From contig CM028378.1 in NCBI GenBank assembly GCA_013146195.2, forward strand, positions 10,965,350 through 11,029,349: a stretch of DNA of 64,000 bases, given 5' to 3'. The translations under genes and the position numbers were made by a program. Origin of the DNA: Codonopsis lanceolata. Its lineage: Eukaryota; Streptophyta; Magnoliopsida; Asterales; Campanulaceae. The first letter of the stretch is position 1. Every line of letters starts with the position of its first letter. The notes beneath the pieces are model-generated. The model saw nothing but the letters and a program-made list of their open reading frames with translations. It did not search any database and had not been told where the DNA came from. Shown piece after piece: positions 54,985-64,000 of this stretch.

Positions 54985-55998
54985 CGTAATAATGCGATGG
55001 ATATCGCATCTAGCGTTGCGATGCAATGGATATTGCATCCGTCTTTCTGATAATGCGATGGATATCGCATCTAGGGTTGCAATGCAATGGATATTGCATC
55101 CGTCTTTCTGATAATGTGATGGATATCGCATCTAGCGTTGCGATGCAATGGATATTGCATCTTTTTCTGCTGTAATGCAATGAATATTGCATTTAGTGTT
55201 TTGGCGATGCGATGGATAACACATCTAGTGTCGCGGTGCAATGGATATTGCATTTGATTTCTGCAATAAAGCAATGAATATTTGCATTAAGTTTTGTGGC
55301 GATGCGATGGATATCGCATCTAGTGTGGCGATGCAATGGATATTGCATCTGACTTTTTGATAATGCGATGGATATCGCTTCTAGCATTGCGATGCAATGG
55401 ATATTGCATCTGATTCTGCAATGATGCAATGAATATTACATTTGGTGTTGAGATAATGCGATGGATATCGCATCTAGCATTGTGATGCAATGGATATTGC
55501 ATCTGATTCTGTAGTAATGCAATGTATATTGCATTTGGTGTTGAGATAATTCGATGGATATCGCATCTAGCGTTGCGATGCAATGGATATTGCATCTTTT
55601 TCTGCTATAATGCAATTAATATTGCATTTAGTGCTTTGGCGATGCGATGGATATCACATCTAGTGTTGCAATGCAATGGATATTGCATCTGATTTCTGCA
55701 ATAATGCAATGGATATTGCATTAAGTTTTGTGGCGACGCAATGGATATTGCGTCTAGTGTTGAGATGCAATGGATATTGCATTTGATTTCTGCGATAATG
55801 CAATGGATATTATATTAAATTTTGTGGTGACACAATGGATATTGCGTCTAGTGTTGAGATGCAATGGATATTGCATTAGACTTTCTCATAATGCAATGGA
55901 TATCGCATCTAGTGTGGCAATGCAATGGATATTGCATCAGTTTCTGCATTAATGTAATTGATATTGCATTTTGATGTTCGTTATTTTCACTAGGTTGT
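54985..55998. repeat. 61-bp tandem array of double palindromes (about 16 copies)
   Basis: Each unit has two dyads: TGCGATGGATATCGCA and, about 30 bp on, TGCAATGGATATTGCA. They are separated by TCTAGYGTTGCGA and a variable TCTGATTCTGCAATAA. The last repeat drifts to GTTGTAATGGATATTACAAC but keeps the dyad. Confidence 0.95.
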
Positions 55999-56039
55999 AA
56001 TGGATATTACAACTCTCTTTCCGCATAGCAATTGTTTGT

Positions 56040-56168
56040 TTGCTACTGTGAACTACGTTCGGTCTGATTCCTTGGATAAGGATACGTAGGCAGCCTATTT
56101 CGGTAGGCACGACCGTCGCAACATGCTTGTTTCGGCTTAGACCAAACTACGTTTGGTCTGATTCCTTA
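56040..56168 (+). other. Conserved pre-3'-LTR segment of Tat/Ogre-like elements
   Basis: Two copies of AACTACGTTYGGTCTGATTC flank GATACGTAGGCAGCC and GGTAGGCACGACC. The second copy is cut at TTCCTTA by the copia LTR at 56,169. Confidence 0.6.
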
Positions 56169-57382
56169 TGTGGGTCCCAATGGGCACAATAATAAGCTAG
56201 AAAGGGGGGTTGAATAGCTTATTATACACTTAAAAACTTTTGAGTAAGTTCTTTGAAAGATACTTACAATCTATTGAAAAGATTGAAGTAGCGGAAGACT
56301 TTCAAAGTAGTTGTTTCAAGTCTGCCGATAAGAACTACCGGTAGACCTTTGACAGGTTACTTAGGTTCTGCTGTTTAAAGGATAAAGATAACTAAAGCAA
56401 TAGGCAGTTCAAACAGTAGACAAACAACAAAGAAATAACACAAGTATTTTTGGATGGTTCACACCATAAAGAGTGCTACGTCCACCACCAAGGCAATCAA
56501 CCTTGGATTTAAATAGTGCACTATGTTTTCCACTATATCTATTACAAAGAATATTCCTAATGGATCGTTTACAAAATATTGACTTGTGTTTGGGGTCTAG
56601 GGAATTAAATATCTGTAAATACATGATATTTAATCCGTGCAGAAGTATAGTTATTGAATGAATAACAACAAGAAGAAGAGAAATAAATGTTGATGCACAG
56701 CTTCTTGTTGTTTGACGAGGACTTCTAGATCTGTTGAGGATCTCTTCAATGCACTGAGTTGAAAGACTTGGAGTTATAGAGTTTCAGAGCAATTCTTCAA
56801 GTGTTCAATTGATTCTATACAGTTCTTTCTCTCCAGTCTTTAATGGCAGTATTTATAGCAGGTGCATTTCGAAATGATCCGTTGGAGAAGATGAAGACTA
56901 TTACAGCACTGTAAGGTGAAATGCATTAAATGCATGGGGCTGTCAGTCAGGAATTTCGTCTTCATAGATATCTAGCGCAGGGAATGATTTCTGAGATCTT
57001 CTAAGAGTTGTGCAATCTGGGTGTCAGATCTGAGAGTTGTTACGCATGAGGAGACGATGCGCTTTTCACCTGCTTTCAGCATTCGGGACGAAAAGTCTTC
57101 CTGCTTTTCGGAAAGCTGCTTTCGGCGGGCTTGATGTGTCAGGGAATGTCTCAGTTTAAATTCAAACAGTGATGAGATAAATTTAAACTGATCAAATAAA
57201 TCGTTAAAGGATAGGACATGTCATGATAGACCAGGTAGACACCAGGTCTGCCGTTTGTAAGCTTTGAGCAGGTCTTCCGGTGAAGTCTGTGAAGAGGTCT
57301 TCCGCTGAACCTATAAAGTCCTATTAAAAACTATACTAAGGCAAAGTTCTATACGCAGTTGTCACGCTAATCGATACGCAGC
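56169..57382 (+). repeat. Copia (SIRE-like) LTR or LTR-like segment B
   Basis: Begins TGTGGGTCCCAATGGGCACA then CTAGAAAGGGGGGTTGAATA. It is homologous to the segment at 41,261-42,520 throughout, including the inner TACGTCCACCACCAA and the final GGCAAAGTTCTATACGCAGT. Its right end is cut by the gypsy LTR. It interrupts the pre-LTR sequence of the gypsy element to its left. Confidence 0.6.
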
Positions 57383-59196
57383 TATAGACACCCCAATTTC
57401 GTACCCCTGGTATGTGACTGACATAAAATATCAAGAACTGTTAAAACTTAACGAATGTCAAGTTGCAGAAGTCAAAAATGCGAAAGGAAAAGCAGGATGC
57501 GCGAAACAGCGAACTGCAGGGGGGGAAAGTGTCAAATTTTCAAACTTTAAAAGGCACTTGGTGCCGCCTAAGAGAAGCTTGGTGCCGCACCAAGCATGGC
57601 TTGGCCGCACCAAGCATGCTTCCTGTTCACTCTCTCACAAAGAAATGGTACAAGCTCTAAAGCGCAAGGTACAAGCGGCCAATGCACGGAGAGAAATCAA
57701 CAAATTCCCACTGCGTCCTCAAGCTCCAGTATAAATAGAGACCCCCGGCCTCTCATTTTGTTCGTTCAATTTACGAAGTTTTATATCGTGGCTCGCTCGC
57801 GATCCTTCGATACATTTAGTACGAGAGGTGCGAGATAGGTGAGTGGAAGCCCTTAAAATCTCCAAACCCCATCCAAACTCTGCCAAATCAAAAACCCATA
57901 GGTTATAAGTGATCCCTAGCCTAGTTGTTAGGTATCCACCTTAAAACCCCAGTCCAAAAATCCCAAAATAAGCCGTTACTCTGCCCGAGTAACGAGCTAA
58001 AAAAATCAAAACTTAAGTCTAGGTTCCGCCCAACTGAAAAGGCCAAAACCAACCCAAATAAAGCTGTCACTCTGCCCGAGTTGACAAGCCCAAACCTCAG
58101 AATATCAATCAAATCAAGCAGCAATCCAGTTCAATTCCAATTCAATTCAATTCAAAACAAAAAAAGACTCCCTCTCCCGAGGAGGACAGAGCGAGCACAC
58201 CACCGCTCTAAAAGGTAATACCTTTAAGAGCGTATTTTATTTCATTTGTATTTTTTCCTTTTATTTATTTTCAAGAAAGTTGTATTTTAAATCCGGCACA
58301 ATGTAGCCAATATAAGCCGTTGTGCTGCCCGGATTAGATTAGAAAATATTATGTAAAAGAGTCATTATAATGGCCAAATATTCTTAAATGTGTTTGTAAT
58401 TATTGGAAGGAGGCGGCTGCGAGTCCGTAAATAATGTAGCCACGAATGTATCTGTTTAATTTTCCCTTGTCAAAATAAGACCTTATTTATTTGCTAGATT
58501 AATATAACAATGAGCATACTTCAGCCAAAAACGTTTTGAGACCGAAAGGGCGAGTTGGGTGCCTAGCACCTTCCCAACTCGTAACTTAGCCCCCGAACCC
58601 GCTTTCTAAAATCTCTGGTTTTCTTTTCTGGTTTTCCTTTATTTTTGCCTTAAAATAAAGGTGGCGACTCTAAAACTTTCAGATCCAGTGGGGCCTCGCA
58701 ACATTCCCTCTTTGCACTTTCTGTTCTCCCTAAAAAAGGGAAATACGGGAATGGAGGGGTGATGTATTCCCATATCCGGTATCCCTAAACAAGGGATAAC
58801 TTGATGCGGGGAAACCCATAGCTCCCATAGCGATCCGATTGGGCCATAAGGCTATTTTAATAAATCCATAAGTGGGGCGTCGCAATATCTTTTCTTGCAC
58901 TTCTCTATTTTCCCCGAAAGATAAAAGGGAAAATGAGAATGGAAAGGTAATGCATTCCCATATCTGTTATCCCGAAATAAGGGATAACGACATGAGAAAC
59001 CTTTAGTTCCCATTTTGGATACAAAATCCACTCAAGGCAACCGAGGCACATTCCAACGTGCTAATATAGATAGCACTCCTCTCGCACTTTGGATTTCGTC
59101 TTCCCTAAACAAGGGAGGGTGGAGCGAGGCGGTGGTGTCCCGCATCCGCACGTCGCGCACCCCTATCCAGGGCGCTGGTCGCACCCCTGAACCTCA
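57383..59196 (+). repeat. 5' LTR of the Tat/Ogre-like element (about 1.81 kb)
   Basis: Starts TATAGACACCCCAATTTCG (the second base of TG mutated) and ends GAACCTCA three bases before the primer-binding site. It is collinear with the solo LTR at 38,480, including the TATA box, the CTCTCCCGAGG-ACAGAGCGAGCAC block and the repeated GGGGCCTCGCAAC and AAACAAGGGATAAC blocks. Confidence 0.9.
57730..57737 (+). promoter_or_regulatory. TATA box of the 5' LTR
   Basis: TATAAATA followed by GAGACCCCCGGCC, conserved in the solo LTR. A transcription start about 30 bp downstream is inferred. Confidence 0.7.
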
Positions 59197-59199
59197 CGG

Positions 59200-59217
59200 T
59201 GGCGACTCTGGCTGGGA
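59200..59217 (+). other. Primer-binding site of the Tat/Ogre-like element
   Basis: TGGCGACTCTGGCTGGGA, close to the TGGCGACTCYGCTGGGG site (tRNA-Arg type) of Ogre-like elements, with one inserted G. Confidence 0.75.
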
Positions 59218-60764
59218 GTTGTTTTATTTTTAAAATGGAGGGCTAGACTCATAAAATAAAACCTTTTTTGGCTTTTCTTTGTTTCTGGCTGCAGTATGCT
59301 CGTTATATTAATTTACGCATTTCAATAAAGTGTTCCCATTACGGCCGTGGCTATATTTGTGGATATGATCCTCCATCGGCGGCGATCTCGTTCGATATCA
59401 TTCGAGGCATGTTCGAGAGTATTAAAAAAAAATCAATCAAAAAAAAAATTTCAAAAAAAAAAAATATATATACATAAAAGAAAAAAAATTCGAAAATTCA
59501 AAAAAATAAATATATATGTATATATATAAGGCGGTCTAAGTATATTGGCTGGAAACTTCATTGATACCCTTAAAGCATTCTGAATAGAGTGTGGTATCGC
59601 CGGAGCATACAACGCCGCGTACCTGGCCGACCAAAAACTTTCAAACACTATTATATATATATGATGCATATGTAATGTTTCTTTTATTCCCGGGCAGCAC
59701 AACAAAAGAGCTGGGGCTTTACTTCCGGCTCTATTTTCTTTCATTTATTTCTTTCAGTTCATTTTTCTTTTTCACTTTATTCTGTAACTCTGTATATTTG
59801 TACATCTCTGCATTCATTATGTCATTTTATTTTGGGGGCATAGGACCAAAATTTGTAATTAATAGGGATAGATAGTTTCCCCACTTTTCTTTCTATTTCT
59901 TAATGTGATGTGCTTGCTTGCTTGCGCTCAAACTAAAAAAGCCGAGAAAATCCACACAAACAGCAAGAAATGCCATAACTGTTTTATTTTTCTATTTATA
60001 TATATCGTAAATAAATAAAAATTTTACGCTTTCTAGATACCGCACACATGTGCACGCATGTAAATATATTCGACGTTACCCTACACCATGGCCAGCCTAC
60101 CCCCTGCATAAGCCAACGTTAGAATGCATATAGTTTTTCAGGACACTTCACAGACCGACCGGTTTTTGTATCTTTGAATTGTGGGTCAGCCCCTGTCAAA
60201 AAAGAAAAAAATCAAAATATATATATATATATATATATATGTCAAAAAAAAAATATATACATAGTAAGTGCGCACAAAAAATAATATAGACAATAAATAA
60301 CAAACAGGGGCTGACTTATAATTCTCAGATGCTCGACCTAGACCATTTCGAATGGTGGATCCTTAAAAGAGTATAGGCCCTTCGCAGGACCATCCGATCT
60401 GGGGAGTCGAAAGGCAGGTGGAATACGTTGGTCCTATACTCTGGAGAAAGAATCCACTGTTCCAGGAAAAGTCCTGAGACTGTCAAAATAAAGCAAGTGC
60501 TTATCCGGTCAATTGTAGGGAACATGGAAATAATAATAATAAAAATATACTAATAAAAAGGCACGCTGTACTTCAAGCCCATATAGCCTTTAGCCAGCCT
60601 TCTGATACCTACCAAACCCCCATTTTCCTCAGAGACCTGGCCCGAATTTGGAAACGCAGAGATAGCACTGGCCGGTTGATTCGGGAAGATAGTGCAGAAA
60701 TCAGTCGGAGGGTATCGGTTTCGTCGAGCGAGGCGAGAACGATTCGGCGGCAGATCCGAGCAGT
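59218..60764 (+). other. Untranslated leader of the gypsy element
   Basis: Long leader with A-rich and (TA)n tracts (about 59,420-59,530 and 60,190-60,260). No ORF1 of the kind seen in some Ogre elements is convincing, although 60,310-60,500 keeps a GC-richer, conserved look. Confidence 0.55.
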
Positions 60765-62757
60765 ATGGCAAAAGAAAGTGAACAGTCAGATATGGGCACA
60801 GGTTCAGGGGCTCCAGGATATGCTCCGCCTCCGGCAATGCAGGAATGGCTTGACCAAAGGTTGGGTGCAGCGATAAGTCAAATGGCTAGTCTGGTACAGA
60901 ATCTAAAATCCAGTGGTGAGGTGAACTCTTCTCCTACTATTCCCCAAGAAGCATCCACATCTCAGATGCCTCCTAACCCAACTCCCCAGCCAAACACCAA
61001 CCCACCAAATACTACCACTATCCCAAATCCCAATCCTCCACCAAGTCCCTATTACCCAAATATCTACCCTTACCCACCTTATCCACCATATATTCCCCAA
61101 ATACCCAGAACCCAAATGACCTTCTTTTTCCTATGACTAACCCACTCCTAAATAGCCCACACATGGACCCAAAAAGCTTTAACCCACCAGGCCAAGTTAC
61201 CACATATTTACCTCCTAATGATCCTGGTCGCCCGGCTGAAGCTACCAATAACCCACCAATCCAGAATCCATACACTACCCAAAACCCACCAACACAGAAT
61301 CCATATACTACCCAAAGCCCACCAAACCAAAATCCCTATATTATCCAAAACCCAATAACCCAAGACCTTTATCCAACCCAATACCCGAATCCAGCCCAGA
61401 ATCCTTATAATGCCCAAATTCCGTTAACCCAGAATCTATATACTGTCCAAAACCCACTAGCCCAGAATCCCTACCTTCCGTAAAATAACCCGGCCTTCAC
61501 GAATCCGGCCAAAGATATACCAAAAACCAACTCCCCCAACCACCAAAATGGAGGCCGACATGGAAAATATGAAGGCCATGATGCTTAAACTCCTTAATAA
61601 AGGGGAATTTTCTACTCGGGCCCTAACATTGCAACCCTCAGCAATACTTCCCTCAAAGTTCAAAATGCCCGACATAGAAAAGTTTGATGGGACTGGATGC
61701 CCTATATCCCATTTGAGATCTTATTCCACCGGCATGCAATCACGGGGAGCTAGCTTTGAAGCTATGGCTTCCAACTTCCACCTCACCCTGGTAGGAGCCG
61801 CCAAGCAATGGTTAATGCTGTCTGATAGCATTACCATGAATACCTGGGACCAGATAGCCGAAGCATTCCTCGAAAGATACAAAGATAATACCAGTCCTGA
61901 AAATAGGAGGGACCTTGAATCGTGCACCCAACGGGAAAAAGAAACCTGCGCCGAGTTTGCAGTCAGGTGGAAGAGAAAGTTGGCACAGACCTTTGACAGA
62001 CCCGATCCGGCCGAGTCATGCCGGATGTTCATCAAAAACCTTCAACCCATTTACCTGGAACACATGCGGTACCTCCCCTGTACCAATTTTAAAGAAATAG
62101 TAGAGATAGGAGCCCGTATTGATGATGATATACGGACCGGCCAATTACAAGCCAATACACATCCTACCTCTTTCCGTTACTCTAAAGGAAAGACAGCCGC
62201 AGCCACACCCGCACCAACTGTCAATGCGGTAGGAAATGCATCAGCCCCCTTTTCTACCCAAAACTATGGCACTGTTCCATGGTCTTATGAAGCGGACAGG
62301 TCTGTCAACACAGTCGGAGGGAATCGTGGCCCAAACAGAAATTTCAGAAATCAAAACCGGCATTATGATGAACTGCAAGCCTCTCAGTCAGTAATTTTGT
62401 GGGGGCTAATGGCTCAGGGAGTGTTGAAGCCTTTGGAAAACTATAGGCCACCGAACCCCCTGCCTGACAACTGGAACCATGCCCAGTACTGCGAGTATCA
62501 TCGTTACAGTGGTCACCACACCGACAGATGCTACACACTCAAAAATGCTATCCAGGATTTGATAGATGATAAGGTGATTGAAAAACCTCCTCCCAGACCA
62601 AATATAGTCAATAACCCTCTACCTCAAATCAACATGATTGAGGTTGATGACAGCTTCCTGGGTATGATAGGCAGAGGTACTGATCACGAAAAGCTCCCTG
62701 CTGAGTTTGAGCCTATAAGCCACTGCAGAACTAGTATACTACGACCGGCCCGCTTTT
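60765..62757 (+). pseudogene. gag of the Tat/Ogre-like element, frameshifted
   Basis: The start is MAKESEQSDMGTGSG. A Pro/Asn/Tyr/Gln-rich N-terminal region shifts frame near 61,130 and again after a stop at 61,483. The third segment (from 61,548, about 400 codons) carries the Retrotrans_gag core (FDGTGCPISHLRSY, GAAKQWLMLSDSITMNTWDQ, FAVRWKRKLAQTFDRPDP) and a zinc-knuckle variant CEYHRYSGHHTDRC (C-x2-H-x4-H-x4-C), followed by AIQDLIDDKVIEKPPPRPN. Gag would form the particle and bind element RNA. The core domain is intact and open, but the full protein cannot be made without frame changes. Confidence 0.88.
61255..61480 (+). repeat. Short coding repeat in gag (NPxTQNPYTxQ)
   Basis: Seven to eight imperfect 30-36-bp units such as CCAAAACCCACCAACACAGA, encoding repeats of NPPTQNPYTTQ type. 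Low-complexity linkers of this sort are common in Tat Gag N-termini. Confidence 0.85.
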
Positions 62758-62794
62758 GACGCCCGCAGATCTGGTGGACTACTTTGGATATATA

Positions 62795-62924
62795 ACCCCT
62801 ATTCCTTTCCCTAGTCTTACGGATTTGGTCATCTACCAATCCGCTCCCTAAAATTGAGTACCCCTATTCCTTTCCCTAGCCTTACGGATTTGGTCATCTA
62901 CCAATCCGCTCCCTACAATTGAGG
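62795..62924. repeat. Tandem duplication, two 65-bp units after gag
   Basis: Both units start ACCCCTATTCCTTTCCCTAG and contain GGATTTGGTCATCTACCAAT. They differ at about three bases, so this is a recent duplication at the point where pol has been lost. Confidence 0.92.
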
Positions 62925-63231
62925 ATCTCAAACCCCAGGTCCTCAATAATGTAATAAACCCTGTACGTTGTGCTTTTAATAATAATCTAAATGTCTTTGC
63001 TTATTTCTTAGTTGCACCTGCATTAAAAGACACATTAAGTAATTAAAATAATGAGTCATTTAAAAGGACCCAAAAGATAAAAATTTTGCTTGAGCTTGTA
63101 AAGTCAGTAGAGCCAGAGACATCATCAACAACAACTGAGGACTGATCCACCATCAATCTGGGGCTGGACAAGGAAATCAAAAGAAGTCAAAATCGGCAAC
63201 TCCCTGCAAGGTTCTAAAAAGAACACCACCC
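62925..63231. other. Spacer between gag and the pol remnant
   Basis: No protease motif (DSG or DTG context) or other coding sequence is seen. Confidence 0.5.
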
Positions 63232-63381
63232 ATGGATCCTTTCAAAGAGCTCGTGGACACGCTTACTTGGTCCTATGAAGATGTGTCGAGGGTAGACCCA
63301 GCCATAGTCAAACACCGGACCCTCATATGTCCGGATGCTCAGCCAATCAGACAAAAGCTCCACCGCATCAAGCCAGAATAG
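63232..63381 (+). pseudogene. RT N-terminal remnant of gypsy pol
   Basis: Forty-nine codons ending in TAG include LTWSYEDVSRVDPAIVKH and PDAQPIRQKLHRIKPE. This is the conserved segment just before the reverse transcriptase fingers in Tat/Ogre pol. The catalytic YxDD part is absent; A-rich sequence follows. Confidence 0.78.
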
Positions 63382-63429
63382 TCACTACAAGTTGAAAAAA
63401 AAGAGAAAGCATGAAACAGCCACACGTCA

Positions 63430-63512
63430 ACTTCATTCGGGTAAAAAAAAAAAAAGTAAAAAAAAAAAGAAGAAAAAAAAAGAGAGTAAAAAAAAAAAAA
63501 AAAAACCCGATC
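63430..63512. repeat. A-rich tract at the pol deletion
   Basis: Runs of A interrupted by GT, G and GAGAG over about 80 bp. It lies where most of pol would be, so it may mark the deletion point or slippage after it. Confidence 0.7.
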
Positions 63513-63781
63513 TGGCTGTCCAAAATAGTGACCATTCCCAAATCCAACAACAGCATTCTGAGCTATAGTCAAATCAAAGGCAGCAGGAGACCAAGAAAAG
63601 ACATCATTCACCACCCCTTGGGGGACCTACTGCTATCATGTCATACCGTCTGGGCTAAAAATGCTGGGGGATACTTATCAAAGGTTGCTACCCCTCTCTT
63701 CCACGATGTGCTGTATGTTGTCAAAAAGATCCAGTCAGGAGATGCCAAGCCAGAAAAAGAAAAGACCTTGTTCAGCCCTCC

Positions 63782-63892
63782 AATTTCAACGAGTTCAAGA
63801 GGTATTATGCTCGATCCATTCTATTCAACAAGTGCTTCCCTCTCCAGCCCGCTAGGTTGAAAACCCGAAAGGGCGGCCTAGGCAAAAGTTAG
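63782..63892 (+). pseudogene. Integrase C-terminal tail remnant
   Basis: One frame reads NFNEFKRYYARSILFNKCFP then LQPARLKTRKGGLGKS and a stop at 63,892. A motif like FKRYYA ends the integrase of Tat-type elements; the basic RLKTRKGGLGKS tail recurs at 53,290 and 63,960. The integrase core is missing upstream. Confidence 0.6.
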
Positions 63893-63949
63893 GGCATTCA
63901 AAAAAAAAATAATAAAAAAAATGATGAAAAAAATAAAAAGGAGAAATAA

Positions 63950-64000
63950 GGGCTCGCTAGGCTGAAAACCCGAAAGGGCAGCTTAGGCAAAAATTAGAGC
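63950..64000 (+). repeat. Second copy of the integrase-tail block
   Basis: GCTCGCTAGGCTGAAAACCC and the following GGGCAGCTTAGGCAAAAATT repeat the block at 63,848-63,892 about 110 bp downstream, separated by an A-rich tract. The copy runs to the window edge. Confidence 0.8.

Larger units (their letters stand above)
51972..56168 (+). mobile_element. 3' region of a Tat/Ogre-like gypsy element
   Basis: Contains at 53,286-53,330 the GGTTGAAAACCCGAAAGAGC block that follows or ends the integrase in the related element at 63,850, then a non-coding region with two tandem arrays. Near the end comes GAACTACGTTCGGTCTGATT with GGATACGTAGGCAGCC, a sequence I know from just upstream of the 3' LTR in Tat/Ogre elements. 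Its own pol is not visible and the left limit is uncertain; 51,972-53,280 holds A-rich, CT-rich and GA-rich debris without genes. Confidence 0.7.
57383..64000 (+). mobile_element. Tat/Ogre-like gypsy element, 5' part, pol largely deleted
   Basis: LTR, primer-binding site, long leader, gag, a short RT N-terminal remnant, and an integrase-tail remnant in order; the element continues past the window. Protease, most of RT, RNase H and the integrase core are absent between about 62.8 and 63.8 kb. Gag is broken by frameshifts. The element is non-autonomous. Whether it can be packaged in trans is unknown. Confidence 0.88.

Noticed and set aside
54577..55595. Many overlapping ORFs on both strands in the tandem arrays
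   Set aside because: They are translations of the 41-bp and 61-bp repeats; the peptide repeats (MQYPLHRNARCDIHRI type) follow the unit length and match no protein.
63335..63614. Lys-rich and Phe-rich ORFs
   Set aside because: They are translations of the A-rich tract on either strand.

Overview
This window looks like nuclear DNA of a flowering plant, most likely a eudicot. It is AT-rich, has long (TA)n tracts and GT-AG introns, and is made mostly of nested transposable elements typical of plant genomes: Ty3/gypsy, Ty1/copia, CACTA, Mutator-like (MULE), hAT and Stowaway elements. I see no bacterial, organellar or CRISPR features. Family names come from recognising protein motifs, termini and target-site duplications (TSDs) by eye; no database search was run.

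Layout. 0-1.3 kb: 5' end of a reverse-oriented Athila-type gypsy element (gag N-terminus, PBS, LTR). 2.0-3.7 kb: an LRR receptor-kinase relic and a small two-exon gene or gene remnant, both on the minus strand. 3.8-8.0 kb: non-coding DNA with MITEs and small duplications. 8.2-15.8 kb: a complete 7,581-bp CACTA transposon (TSD ACA). Its TNP2-like transposase gene is broken, while its second gene (TNPA/Ptta class) is intact over six exons. 16.5-17.0 kb: a B3-domain (RAV-like) relic. 16.9-33.1 kb: a segmental duplication, copy 1 at about 16.9-23.8 kb and copy 2 at about 26.8-33.1 kb. The two copies have been hit by different elements: one MULE in copy 1 and two MULEs in copy 2. Two of the three insertions have a clean empty site in the other copy. 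Two of these MULEs carry gene fragments (Pack-MULEs), one of them from a chloroplast-type PPR gene. Between the copies lie five in-frame exons of the Pol IV/V subunit NRPD4/NRPE4 gene and a copia-type LTR. 33-38.2 kb: degenerate repeats and MITEs, including a 114-bp hAT MITE with a perfect 8-bp TSD. 38.3-41.3 kb: a copia pol relic split by a 1,978-bp gypsy solo LTR (TSD GACTC). 44.26-51.97 kb: a second CACTA-type element (7,712 bp, TSD CTT). It lacks TNP2 and is filled with pentamer and 61-bp hairpin arrays, a captured WG/GW-repeat gene fragment and a TNPA-like last exon. 52-56.2 kb: 3' region of a Tat/Ogre-like gypsy element with two large arrays of short dyad-symmetric units. 56.2-57.4 kb: a copia-type LTR. 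57.4-64 kb: the 5' part of a Tat/Ogre-like gypsy element (LTR, PBS, leader, frameshifted gag, and a pol reduced to its two ends).

How it works together. Few host genes look possibly functional: the NRPD4-like exons, and perhaps the two-exon gene at 2.5-2.9 kb. The rest is transposon genes and debris. The insertions give a readable relative history: segmental duplication, then MULE insertions into single copies; copia insertion, then gypsy insertion, then recombination to a solo LTR. The least ordinary structures are the composite CACTA element at 44-52 kb and the hairpin-forming arrays in the gypsy 3' region at 54-56 kb.
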